From Akkermansiaceae bacterium (GTDB taxonomy: Bacteria > Verrucomicrobiota > Verrucomicrobiia > Verrucomicrobiales > Akkermansiaceae): DNA of 64,000 nt. Below are positions 44,917 to 53,948 of this stretch, piece after piece. How positions within the stretch are numbered: position 1 is the first letter of the stretch; each line of letters starts with the position of its first letter. The stretch is taken from NCBI GenBank assembly GCA_017798145.1, contig CP059069.1:1535226-1599225 (forward strand), given 5' to 3'. Under the pieces are notes generated by a model that was not told the DNA's origin, ran no database searches, and saw nothing but the letters and a program-made list of their open reading frames with translations. A program made the translations under genes and the position numbers.

Positions 44917-46410
44917 ATGAAGATTCTAACACTTTTCGCGTCCGCCCTCTGGCTTCCCGTGTGCGCAGCGCCCGCGCCGCCGAACATCATCCTCATGATG
45001 AGCGACGACCATGGCTGGGAGGAAACCGGTTACAACGGACATCCTCACGTCAAGACCCCGGTGCTCGACGAGATGGCGGCCACGGGGCTGAAGTTCGATC
45101 GCTTTTACGCCGCGCATCCGAGCTGCTCGCCGACCCGCGCGAGCTTCCTCACCGGCCGGCACCCGAACCGCATGGGCACCTTCGCGCCGGGTTGGTCGCT
45201 GCGGCCGGAGGAAATCACCATCGCCCACCTGCTGTCCAAGGCCGGCTACCACTGCATGCACCTCGGGAAATGGCATGTCGGCGCGGTGAAAGAGGGCTCC
45301 CCGCTGAATCCTGGCGCGATGGGATTCGACGAATGGCTGTCCCATGACAACTTCTTCGAACTGGATCCACCGCTCTCGCGCAACGGCGGCCCGCCCCAGG
45401 TCTTCAAGGGCGAAAGCTCGGAAGTGCTCGTCAATGAGGCGATCGCGGGCATCGAACGCGCCCGCGATGCCGGCAAGCCGCTCCTGCAGGTCATCTGGTT
45501 CGGCTCCCCCCACGAACCCTACAGCGGCCTCCCGCAGGATCTCGCGCTCTATGACGACCTGCCCGCGAAATATACGAAAATGGTGAGCCTCACCTCGAAC
45601 GAGACCGGCACCCGAACCCGGCGTCCGCAAGGCGAGGTTCTGCGGGAGCGCTACGCGGAAATCACCGCGATGGATCGCGCCATCGGCATGCTCCGCAAGC
45701 ACCTCAAGGAAACCGGTCTGCGGGAAAACACCCTGCTGCTCTACTGTGGTGACAACGGCACCTCCGCCGAGAGCGCGCTCGGTTTTCCCCACCGCGGAGC
45801 GAAGGGGCAAATCTACGAAGGCGGCACGCTGGTGCCCGGCCTGATCGAATGGCCCGTCCGCATCCCGAAGCCCCGCTCCACCTCCTTCCGCGCCACCACC
45901 AGCGACCTGCTGCCGACCCTTGCCGCCATCACCGGACAAGCGCTGCCGGATCGGCCGCTCGACGGCACCGACCTCATGCCCGTGATCAATGGCACCCTCG
46001 ACGCGCGTGCTACCCCCATGGCATTCTGGGACTTCGACACCCGCCGATTCATGGCCACGAATCCGCAACCCTACATCGATCCCGCCCTGCAGGCGGGCAC
46101 CACGCCGCTGGTCAAGCTCAGCGGCGGCAAGGCCACCCGTGATTTCCTCAACTTCCGTTATCCCGCCGTCAACGAGGCCGATATCCTCGGCCCACGGTCC
46201 ATCATCGAAGGCGATCACAAACTCGTCGTCCGCGAAACGAAGGGCGAAACCGGCATCGAGTTGTTCGACCTGAAAGCCGATCCGGGCGAGAAGCTCAACC
46301 TCACCAAGCAACAACCCGAGCTCACCCGCAAGCTCCAGGCCGACCTCCGCCAATGGCAGGAATCGGTTCTCAAAAGCCTTGACGGGGCAGACTACCACGT
46401 TTCGAAATGA
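44917..46410 (+). CDS. Secreted S1 sulfatase, arylsulfatase-like
   Basis: 497 residues. Signal peptide MKILTLFASALWLPVCAAPA. Metal site D30-D31 (LMMSDDHGWEETGYNG), formylglycine motif C70-S-P-T-R74 followed by ASFLTGRHPNRMG, GKWHVGAV, and LYCGDNGTSAE in the distal metal site. It is the standard length for an S1 sulfatase. The stop overlaps the next start by 4 bp (ATGA), coupling translation with the DUF1961 gene, and the preceding possible lyase gene is 21 bp upstream. Confidence 0.92.
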   Translation: MKILTLFASALWLPVCAAPAPPNIILMMSDDHGWEETGYNGHPHVKTPVLDEMAATGLKFDRFYAAHPSCSPTRASFLTGRHPNRMGTFAPGWSLRPEEITIAHLLSKAGYHCMHLGKWHVGAVKEGSPLNPGAMGFDEWLSHDNFFELDPPLSRNGGPPQVFKGESSEVLVNEAIAGIERARDAGKPLLQVIWFGSPHEPYSGLPQDLALYDDLPAKYTKMVSLTSNETGTRTRRPQGEVLRERYAEITAMDRAIGMLRKHLKETGLRENTLLLYCGDNGTSAESALGFPHRGAKGQIYEGGTLVPGLIEWPVRIPKPRSTSFRATTSDLLPTLAAITGQALPDRPLDGTDLMPVINGTLDARATPMAFWDFDTRRFMATNPQPYIDPALQAGTTPLVKLSGGKATRDFLNFRYPAVNEADILGPRSIIEGDHKLVVRETKGETGIELFDLKADPGEKLNLTKQQPELTRKLQADLRQWQESVLKSLDGADYHVSK

Positions 46411-47246
46411 AATCCTTTTTCCGCACCGCCGCCATCCTCCTGGCATCCTGCCTGACCACGCCCCTCATGGCGGAGCCTGCGCAGGACAAGGCTGCGTTTG
46501 AGAAAGCAGCCGCAGCAGACTGGAAGGAGGTTTTTTCCGACCCCTGCACCGGCGATTGGCGGAAGCAATGGTTTCTCGACGGCGAGGTCGGCACCGTGGT
46601 CACCGGGCCGGAGGGCATGGCTCTTACCGCCGGCCCGGAGTTTGGAAATGATGCACACCATATGGTGCTGTGGACGAAGCAAAGCTTCGAAGGGGATCTG
46701 AAGATCGGCTACGAATACACCCGCACCGACAACGAGACGCGCTGCGTCAACATCCTCTACATCCAGGCCACGGGCAGCGGAAAAGAGCCGTATGCCCGTG
46801 ACATCTCGCAATGGAACGAACTCCGCAAGGTGCCCGCAATGGCGACCTACTTCGACCACATGCACACGGTTCATCTCAGCTACGCCGCGTTTCCGAACTC
46901 CGGGGAAAACCGCGTTTCCTACATCCGCGCCCGCCGCTACCTGCCCGAGGGCAAAGGGCTCAAGGGCACCGAATTGGCACCTGACTACGAGCCCGAAGGT
47001 TTTTTCGCCCAGGACGTGCCCCACCACATCACGGTGATCAAAAGAGGGCGCGAACTTTTCATGCGTGTCGAGAATCCGGAGCGCGTCGGCCACTTCCATT
47101 TCAGCAACCCGCACCTCCCGGCGGTGAACGAAGGCCGCGTCGGCTTGCGCCACATGTTCACCCGCTCCGCGCGCTACCGGAATTTCCGGATCAGCAAGCT
47201 CCAGGACAGCCCCCCCGCTGGAGAACCCGCCACACCCGTGCCGTAA
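46407..47246 (+). CDS. DUF1961 (YesU-like) secreted protein
   Basis: 279 residues. Signal peptide MKSFFRTAAILLASCLTTPLMA. The body matches DUF1961, a concanavalin-like fold whose Bacillus member YesU lies in a rhamnogalacturonan gene cluster: GPEFGNDAHHMVLWTKQSFEGD, IGYEYTRTDNETRCVNILYIQA, and FFAQDVPHHITVIKRGRELFM are typical positions, with HFHFSNPHLPAVNEGRVGLRHM close to the end. Coupled to the sulfatase by a 4-bp overlap, and 16 bp before the PSD1 gene. The activity of the family is not established. Confidence 0.88.
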   Translation: MKSFFRTAAILLASCLTTPLMAEPAQDKAAFEKAAAADWKEVFSDPCTGDWRKQWFLDGEVGTVVTGPEGMALTAGPEFGNDAHHMVLWTKQSFEGDLKIGYEYTRTDNETRCVNILYIQATGSGKEPYARDISQWNELRKVPAMATYFDHMHTVHLSYAAFPNSGENRVSYIRARRYLPEGKGLKGTELAPDYEPEGFFAQDVPHHITVIKRGRELFMRVENPERVGHFHFSNPHLPAVNEGRVGLRHMFTRSARYRNFRISKLQDSPPAGEPATPVP

Positions 47247-47262
47247 CTAGCCTTTAGCTGAA

Positions 47263-50200
47263 ATGAAATCACGCGCTCATCTTTCCGCACAGGTCGTCTC
47301 CCGTCATCCGGTTTCGGCGATCTTTCTGATCGTTGCGCTTTCCGGTGTTTGCCGCGGCGAGGAGCGGGTGGTCAGCTACAACCGGGACGTCCGGCCCATC
47401 CTTTCGGAGAATTGCTTTTTCTGCCACGGCTTCGACAAGAACAAGCGCGAGGCCGAACTTCGTCTGGACATCGAGGCGGAAGCGAAGGAGTCCGCGATCG
47501 TGGCGGGAAACTCTGCGGCCTCGGAGCTTTTCAAGCGCATCACTTCGGGTGACCCGGATGAGGTCATGCCTCCTGCGGATTCCGTCTACAAACTGAAGCC
47601 GGACCAGGTGGAAACGCTGCGGCTTTGGATCGAGCAGGGCGCGGAATACGAGGAGCACTGGGTCTATAAAAAGCTCGAACGTCCACCGGTGCCGCAGGAG
47701 GGCGCGGCCACCCCCATCGATTCCTTCCTGCGCCAGACGTGGAAGGAACACGGCGTTTCCCCGGTCGCGGAAGCGGAACCGCGCGTCCTGATCCGGCGGC
47801 TGAGCTTCGACCTCCGCGGCCTGCCGCCCACGTCGGAGGAGGTTGCCGATTTCGAGCATGACCCTTCGCCCGCGAAGTTTCAGGAACTTGTCAGGAAATG
47901 GACGGAATCGACCGAATACGCCGAACACCAAGGTCTCCGATGGCTGGATCTGGTGCGCTGGGCTGACTCCTCGGGCATGGTCAGCGACGAGCCGATCGCG
48001 ACCGGGCGTTACCGGAAGTACGTGATCGAGGCGTTCCGCGACAACATGCCTTTCGACCGCTTCACCCGCGAGCAACTCGCCGGCGACCTGCTGCCGAACC
48101 CGACCGACGACACGCTCACCGCCTCCGCCTACAACCGCTTGGTGAAGACCAACAGCGAGGCGGGCGTGATCGAGGAAGAGGCGCTGCACGCTCTGAAGGG
48201 CGAGCACGTGCGCGCCCTCGGAACCGTCTGGCTCGGCGCGACCACCGGTTGTGCAGAATGCCACGATCACAAATACGATCCGATCTCCGCGAAAGACTAC
48301 TACTCGCTCGCTGCGTTCTTCGATGACCTCATCGAGGCGGGGGTTTACCAGCCGGGGGATCGCCGTGTGCCGGTCCATTACCTTCACGGGGATCCTGAGT
48401 CTGTTAGAGAAGACGCGGAGCTCAGCGCGCAAGCGGAGTCGGTTCGGAAGGAGCTTTACGAAAGCGAACACGATCCCGCCGAACTGGCGGAGTGGGAAAA
48501 AGCGATCATCGCAGCGAGCGATGCGGCGGAGAAATCGAAGAAGGAAGCGCCGGTGGACTTCGAATGCGTGCCCGCCGTCATACCTCCTGCGAAGGTCGTC
48601 GAAGGGGAGTTTTCCCAAACGGCCGGGGGACGCAAAGTCACCGCCGCGCAAGGCACCATCGACCGCCATCTCGTCGGCGAGTTCATCACCGGCCCGCTGC
48701 CGAAGGAGGTGCTCGGGCTTTACACGAACGTCACTCTCGATCCCGCAGATACGCCCGAGTTGATCGCTTTCCAGACGGTCAACGGAGCCTACGGGCGCAT
48801 GGGCTGGCACCGGGACTATCATGTCACTTACTACTGGGGGCAGGAGGATCATCCGTTTCTGAAAGCCGACTATCCGTGGCTGGAGCCCACCAAGCTCATC
48901 CGCATGGGCCCGCTGCCTGAAGCCGGAAAATGCGTGCGGCTCGATGTCCCTGCCGCGAGGTTCCCCAAGACGGAATATTTCCCGGTCGGCATGGGCTGGA
49001 TCCAGATCGGCGGCACTGCCACCTGGGGCGCGAGCGGCTACCGCACCGATCCCCATCGCGCCTTCCTGAACAACCTCCAGACACCCATGATCCGCTACTG
49101 GTGGGAGCTGCCGCTCAACCGCGACGACCGCAACAAGTTCCCCAACCTCGTGGATCTCTCGGCACGGCTCGGCAAAGCCGAACGCAGGCCCATCCATGAG
49201 AAATCCATCCGCATCGCTTTCGCCGAAACGAAGCGCCCGGATCTCGTCGCGGAACTGGACGCGATCAATCGCGAGCTTTCCATGCTACGCCGCGATGCCG
49301 ATACCACCCTGGTCAGCAAAACCGGCCCGCGCAAAATCACCCGCCTCCGTAACCGGGGCGATTTCATGGACAACTCCGGCCCGGTGCTCGAACCCGCTTT
49401 CCCATCCCACTTTGTGAATGGCGGGCCGAAAAAAGGACTCACCCGCCTTGATCTCGCGAACTGGCTCACCTCGCCGGAAAACCCGATGACCGCGCGCGTT
49501 TTCGTCAACCGCCTCTGGCACCAGTTCTACGGGCGCGGCATCAGCGAGACACTGGTGGATTCCGGAAACCAGGGCGACTGGCCGTCCCACCCCGACCTGC
49601 TCGACTGGCTGGCCGCCGAGTTCATCGGGAGCGGATGGGACGTCCGCCACATGGTCCGGCTGATGGTTTCCACCGATGCCTACCGGCTTTCCTCCGTCCC
49701 GGATCCGAAGACGGCGGAGATCGATCCGAAGAACCGCCTCATCACCCGCCAGTTGCCGCATCGCCTCGACGCGGAGGAAATCCGCGACACCGCGCTCGCC
49801 GCCGCCGGGGTGTTGAGGAAAACGGAGGCCATCCCGGTGCAATCGTTTTTCCCCTATCAGCCGGATGCCTACTGGGAGCAGTCCAACAAAATCATGCTCG
49901 GCAGCCGCTACCAGATTTGGGAAACGGCACACGGGGAAGACCAGCACCAGCGCAGCCTCTACACCTACTGGAAACGCCAGAACCCGCACCCGTCCATGCT
50001 CGCGTTCGACGCGCCGACCCGGCAGGAATGCACCGCCCAGCGCCCGGTCACGAACTCGCCCGGACAGGCGCTGGCACTGCTCAACGATCCCATCTACATC
50101 GAGGCCTCCCGCCTGCTCGCCCGCCGCGTGATGGCTTCCGCGCCGGACGAGAAGACCCGTTTCGCGAATCTCTTCCGCTACGCCCTGCAACGGGAACCCT

Positions 50201-50400
50201 CGCCGGACGAAACCGAAGTCATCACTCCCTACCTCTCGAAATGGAAAACCCATTTCGAAACCAACGCCGAGGAAGCGCAAGCCCTGCTGGCGATCGGCCA
50301 GGATCAGGATGGAAAAGCCCTTCCCGCCGATGAGCATGCCGCCTGGACGAACATGGCGAGGCTCGTTCTCAACCTCCACGAATTCCTGACACGCTCCTGA
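47263..50400 (+). CDS. PSD1-type protein: cytochrome c-like domain plus DUF1549 and DUF1553
   Basis: 1,045 residues. Signal region to about 32. A planctomycete-type cytochrome c domain has the heme-binding motif C51-F-F-C-H55 (RPILSENCFFCHGFDKNKRE). DUF1549 follows (SFLRQTWKEHGVSPV; RWLDLVRWADSSGM; FTREQLAGDLLPNPT), including a second CxxCH (GCAECHDHKYDPIS). DUF1553 is in the C-terminal part (LTRLDLANWLTSPENPMTAR; FVNRLWHQFYGRGI; NSPGQALALLNDPIYIEAS). These proteins always travel with a DUF1501 partner, as here 22 bp downstream. They are believed to be periplasmic electron-transfer or glycan-modifying proteins, but no activity is established. Confidence 0.95.
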   Translation: MKSRAHLSAQVVSRHPVSAIFLIVALSGVCRGEERVVSYNRDVRPILSENCFFCHGFDKNKREAELRLDIEAEAKESAIVAGNSAASELFKRITSGDPDEVMPPADSVYKLKPDQVETLRLWIEQGAEYEEHWVYKKLERPPVPQEGAATPIDSFLRQTWKEHGVSPVAEAEPRVLIRRLSFDLRGLPPTSEEVADFEHDPSPAKFQELVRKWTESTEYAEHQGLRWLDLVRWADSSGMVSDEPIATGRYRKYVIEAFRDNMPFDRFTREQLAGDLLPNPTDDTLTASAYNRLVKTNSEAGVIEEEALHALKGEHVRALGTVWLGATTGCAECHDHKYDPISAKDYYSLAAFFDDLIEAGVYQPGDRRVPVHYLHGDPESVREDAELSAQAESVRKELYESEHDPAELAEWEKAIIAASDAAEKSKKEAPVDFECVPAVIPPAKVVEGEFSQTAGGRKVTAAQGTIDRHLVGEFITGPLPKEVLGLYTNVTLDPADTPELIAFQTVNGAYGRMGWHRDYHVTYYWGQEDHPFLKADYPWLEPTKLIRMGPLPEAGKCVRLDVPAARFPKTEYFPVGMGWIQIGGTATWGASGYRTDPHRAFLNNLQTPMIRYWWELPLNRDDRNKFPNLVDLSARLGKAERRPIHEKSIRIAFAETKRPDLVAELDAINRELSMLRRDADTTLVSKTGPRKITRLRNRGDFMDNSGPVLEPAFPSHFVNGGPKKGLTRLDLANWLTSPENPMTARVFVNRLWHQFYGRGISETLVDSGNQGDWPSHPDLLDWLAAEFIGSGWDVRHMVRLMVSTDAYRLSSVPDPKTAEIDPKNRLITRQLPHRLDAEEIRDTALAAAGVLRKTEAIPVQSFFPYQPDAYWEQSNKIMLGSRYQIWETAHGEDQHQRSLYTYWKRQNPHPSMLAFDAPTRQECTAQRPVTNSPGQALALLNDPIYIEASRLLARRVMASAPDEKTRFANLFRYALQREPSPDETEVITPYLSKWKTHFETNAEEAQALLAIGQDQDGKALPADEHAAWTNMARLVLNLHEFLTRS

Positions 50401-50422
50401 AAACCCCGTCTTCCCATCCGCC

Positions 50423-51790
50423 ATGATCACCCGCCGCCATTTCCTCAACCGCATGTCCACCGGACTCGCAGGCACCGCCCTCGGCCAGCTCCTTGCGAAC
50501 GAGTCGCCAATTCCCCCACTGCCGCAATACACGCCGAAAGCGAAGCGTGTCATCTTCCTCTACATGGCCGGCGGCCCCAGCCAGTTCGACACCTTCGACG
50601 ACAAGCCCGAGCTGCGCACGCGGAACGGCCAGCCGCTGCCCGCGGAACTCACCAAGGGCGTGAAACTCGCCTTTCTCCAGAACGAGGCTCTCAAATGCTA
50701 CGGCAGCAAAGTGAACTTCACCCGTTGCGGGACATCCGGGCAGAACATTTCCGATCTCCTCCCGAACATCCAGAAAATCGCGGACGACATCTGCATCGTC
50801 CGCACCCAGCAGACCGATCAGGTGAACCACGATCCGGCGCACATGTTCATGAACACCGGCACCGCCATCACCGGCCGCCCGAGCATGGGTTCATGGATCT
50901 CGTATGGCCTCGGAAGCATCGCGGACAACCTGCCGAATTTCGTCGTCATGCGCTCGGGGCCGGAGGATCAGCCGGTGCCGCAGGTCGCATGGAACAGCGG
51001 CTTCCTGCCCGGGAAACATTCCGGAGTGGAATTTTACTCATCGGGCGATCCGCTCAACTACCTGCGCTCACCCGCAGGCATCAACTCCACCCTCCAGAGG
51101 GAAACCATCGACGGCATTTCCTCGCTCAACTCGATCTACGGCGAGCGTGCCGCCGACCCGGAGATCCGCACCCGCATCGCCCAATACGAACTCGCCTTCA
51201 AGATGCAGACCAGCGTCCCTGAGGTCGCGGATTTTTCCGGCGAGAGCGCGGAGACGCGCGAGCTTTACGGCACCGGCGACAAGCCGGACGGCAGCTTCGC
51301 CTCGAACTGCCTCATGGCGCGGCGCATGGCCGAGCGCGGCGTGCGTTTCATCCAGCTCTACCACACCGGCTGGGATCACCACAGCAGCATCGAAAAGAAG
51401 ATCAGGCAACAGACCAAGGAAGTCGATCGTGGCTCCGCCGCCCTCGTCATGGATCTCAAGCGGCGGGGGCTATTGGAAGACACGCTGGTCATCTGGGGCG
51501 GGGAGTTCGGGCGCACGCCGATGAGCCAGGGCGGAAGCGGACGCGACCACCACACCAAGAGCGGCGCGATGTTCCTCGCCGGTGGCGGCATCCAGGGCGG
51601 CACCACCTATGGCGAAACGGATGCCTTCGGCTTCGCGGCCATTCAGGATCCCTTCCACGTCCACGATTTCCACGCCACCATGCTCCACCTGCTCGGCATC
51701 GATCACCTCAAGCTCACCTACAAGTACGCCGGCCGCAATTTCCGCCTCACCGATGTCTTCGGAAACGTGGTGAAAAAAGTCCTCGCCTGA
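50423..51790 (+). CDS. DUF1501 protein, Tat-exported partner of PSD1
   Basis: 455 residues. The N-terminus MITRRHFLNRMSTGLAGTA is a twin-arginine signal. The DUF1501 domain shows FLYMAGGPSQFDTFDDKPEL, QTDQVNHDPAHMFMNTGT, SNCLMARRMAERGVRFIQLYH, and WGGEFGRTPMSQ with an alkaline-phosphatase/sulfatase-like metal-binding layout (GRDHHTKSGAMFLAGGG). It is the last gene of the operon, converging on vapC. A hydrolytic role within the same glycan pathway is plausible. Confidence 0.95.
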   Translation: MITRRHFLNRMSTGLAGTALGQLLANESPIPPLPQYTPKAKRVIFLYMAGGPSQFDTFDDKPELRTRNGQPLPAELTKGVKLAFLQNEALKCYGSKVNFTRCGTSGQNISDLLPNIQKIADDICIVRTQQTDQVNHDPAHMFMNTGTAITGRPSMGSWISYGLGSIADNLPNFVVMRSGPEDQPVPQVAWNSGFLPGKHSGVEFYSSGDPLNYLRSPAGINSTLQRETIDGISSLNSIYGERAADPEIRTRIAQYELAFKMQTSVPEVADFSGESAETRELYGTGDKPDGSFASNCLMARRMAERGVRFIQLYHTGWDHHSSIEKKIRQQTKEVDRGSAALVMDLKRRGLLEDTLVIWGGEFGRTPMSQGGSGRDHHTKSGAMFLAGGGIQGGTTYGETDAFGFAAIQDPFHVHDFHATMLHLLGIDHLKLTYKYAGRNFRLTDVFGNVVKKVLA

Positions 51791-51847
51791 AACGCCATGC
51801 ACCGCCGCCCTAACCATCGCTTTGCGATTCGGAATTCCTATGCCTCT

Positions 51848-52249
51848 TCAGGCGTTGGTTGGGAAAAGCCGGACGTGTGGATAATCCAAAATCTTGCGAT
51901 CAACGGTAACGAGGGGTGCATCCAGGATGCGGGATGTCGCGACAATGATTTGGTCAGCGGGGTCGCGGTGGAATGTGCCCGGAAGCTGCGTGGACTCCAC
52001 GCAAATGCTCGGGGAAAGCTCGATGAGCCTTATGCCGGGATAGGAAAGTGCCTGCTGGATCCAATCGGAAACAGGACACGGCAGAGTAAGTCGACCGCTC
52101 TCGACCAACTTGGCGACCTCCCAGCATGAAATCGAGCTCACACCGATTTCCTCCTGCTCGGCCTCATCAAGCAACGTGCGAGTCGATGCGGCCAGCGCAG
52201 GATCGCCATGAACCCACCAAACCCAGATATGGGTATCCAGGACAATCAC
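51848..52249 (-). CDS. VapC-like PIN-domain toxin
   Basis: 133 residues. PIN domain with acidic residues D5 (VLDTHIWVWW), E44 (CWEVAKL), D96 and D99 (HRDPADQIIVATS) and D117 (VTVDRKIL), the magnesium site of VapC RNases. It overlaps the antitoxin gene by 4 bp, in the usual order antitoxin then toxin. VapC toxins cut specific RNAs, typically initiator tRNA or rRNA. The pair is in the opposite direction to the catabolic operons on both sides, like an inserted cassette. Confidence 0.92.
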   Translation of the reverse strand: MIVLDTHIWVWWVHGDPALAASTRTLLDEAEQEEIGVSSISCWEVAKLVESGRLTLPCPVSDWIQQALSYPGIRLIELSPSICVESTQLPGTFHRDPADQIIVATSRILDAPLVTVDRKILDYPHVRLFPTNA

Positions 52250-52461
52250 CCCGCAGCCTCCCAGTCAGTGTCCGCCACGGGTTCCGTAGGGGCGAGAAAA
52301 GTGACCGGTTTGCCGCGCAGCGGATAACGGGAGCCGTTGGATGGAGCGGTAGCGAAGGGAAGGACAATCACCTCGACGGACTCGCCGCGACGGAAAGGAA
52401 TGCCGCGCAACGTAATCACGCCATCCTCGGACAATGTGGTTTCGGCACGATGAGCTTGCAT
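52246..52461 (-). CDS. VapB-like antitoxin
   Basis: 71 residues; N-terminal MQAHRAETTLSEDGVITLRGIPF resembles the beta-strand DNA-binding part of small toxin-system antitoxins, followed by a polar, flexible tail that would wrap the toxin. It is coupled to vapC by ATGA. Family assignment rests mainly on position and size. Confidence 0.78.
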   Translation of the reverse strand: MQAHRAETTLSEDGVITLRGIPFRRGESVEVIVLPFATAPSNGSRYPLRGKPVTFLAPTEPVADTDWEAAG

Positions 52462-52568
52462 GAGGATAACCTAAAGTGTCACCGATCCCAGGGCAAGCAT
52501 GCAAAATGCCGGGATGCCGTAAAGAGTCGTCAATTGAACGGCCGGAAAGATAACCATGAAGTGATCCC

Positions 52569-53618
52569 ATGATGCACCGCCGCCGCTTCCTCGCCACCGC
52601 CGCGCTCGCCGCTGCGCCGAACATCCTGACCGCCGCGAAAACCGCGGAGTCGCCCGTCATCGTCGGCCACGGCAGCCACCGCTACCGCGTGGAGAAAAAC
52701 TGGTCGAAGGCGGATCATGCGAAAGTCCCCTTGGAGAACTGCCATGAAATGATCCAGGCCTCCGACGGGCGACTGTTCCTCGTGACCGACCATCCGAAGA
52801 ACAACGTCCTCATCTACAACACCGATGGCGCCTTGCTCGACCATTGGACCTTGGACTCAAAGACCGCCCACGGCCTCACCCTTCAGCGCGAGGGCGGTGT
52901 CGATTTCCTCCACATCACGATGACCGAAGGCAGGGTCGTGAAAACCACCTTGGACGGCGAGGTTCTGCTGGAGCTCGATCCGCCCCACAAGACCGGCGCA
53001 TACACGGCGGATCTGCCCTATCACCCCACCGAGACTGCCATCGGCCCGAATGGCGATATCTACGTGATCGACGGCTACGGCTCGCAGTTCATCCTCCGCC
53101 ACTCGGCCGGGGGAAAGTTTCTCGGGAAATTCGGAGGCAGGAGCTCGATGCCGGAAAAGCCCGGGAAATTCATGCAGGCGCACGGCATCGCGCTCGACAC
53201 CCGCGGCCCGGAACCGCTGCTCGTCTGCACCGCCCGCATCCGCAACGAACTCGCCTGGTTCTCCCTCGATGGGAAACACCAGCGCACGGAATACTATCCT
53301 GGCGCCTATCTCAGCCGCCCCGTCATCCACGGCGAAAACCTCTACTCCGCCGTGTGCTTCGGCTTCCGTGAAAACGATTACCGCATGTGGACGGGACGCG
53401 GGTTCATCCTCATCCTCGATAAGGACAACAAAGCCATCTCCTGCCCCGGCGGCGCAACTCCGCTTTATGAAAACGGAACACTCAAGGCTCTCATGAAAGA
53501 AGGCGACCTCGTCAACAACGGCCATGATGTCTGCATCGATCACAACAAAGACCTCTACCTCTGCCAGTGGAACTCCGGCAGGATCCCTCCCTACAAACTC
53601 CACCTCCTGCCAAGCTGA
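52569..53618 (+). CDS. Exported NHL-type six-bladed propeller protein
   Basis: 349 residues. The N-terminus [17 protein letters not shown] is a Tat-like signal. The remainder reads as NHL/SMP-30-like propeller blades with motifs [46 protein letters not shown] and [21 protein letters not shown]. Such proteins bind sugars or act as lactonase-like enzymes; no catalytic residue set was recognised. It is first in a run with the FAD-oxidoreductase remnant and the PQQ-type propeller, 17 bp before the remnant. Confidence 0.82.
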   Translation: MMHRRRFLATAALAAAPNILTAAKTAESPVIVGHGSHRYRVEKNWSKADHAKVPLENCHEMIQASDGRLFLVTDHPKNNVLIYNTDGALLDHWTLDSKTAHGLTLQREGGVDFLHITMTEGRVVKTTLDGEVLLELDPPHKTGAYTADLPYHPTETAIGPNGDIYVIDGYGSQFILRHSAGGKFLGKFGGRSSMPEKPGKFMQAHGIALDTRGPEPLLVCTARIRNELAWFSLDGKHQRTEYYPGAYLSRPVIHGENLYSAVCFGFRENDYRMWTGRGFILILDKDNKAISCPGGATPLYENGTLKALMKEGDLVNNGHDVCIDHNKDLYLCQWNSGRIPPYKLHLLPS

Positions 53619-53635
53619 CATTGACTTTCCCTACC

Positions 53636-53893
53636 ATGAAAAAATCCGACATTTCCCCAAACCGTTTGCAAGCCCGCCCCAAGTTCTGGCCATTTGCCAT
53701 ACTCGGCCTGTGCATGGCGGCGCTATCCTCCCACGTTGCCTTCGGTTCGATCCGAATGGAGCCGGTGTTCATGATCCTCGGCCAGAGCGCCGGAACCGCC
53801 GCGGTTCTCGCGATCGACAAAGGCGTGGCCGTCCAGCAGGTGGGCTACGGGGAGCTGAAAAGCATGCTATTGGAGGGCGGGCAGAGACTGTAG
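53636..53893 (+). pseudogene. Internal-deletion remnant of an FAD-dependent oxidoreductase
   Basis: 84 or so codons. The last 50 residues ([20 protein letters not shown] and [18 protein letters not shown]) match the C-terminal end of the FAD-oxidoreductase at 56707 (TWMLIGQSAGIAAALAADQ), but they are joined directly to a short N-terminal segment with a hydrophobic stretch. The FAD-binding and catalytic parts are missing, so it looks like a gene left after a deletion. Whether the short frame is still translated is unknown. Confidence 0.7.
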
Positions 53894-53948
53894 CTTACCC
53901 GAGACCCATCACTGAATTTATATTTCTAACATCTGCCAATTTGAACGG

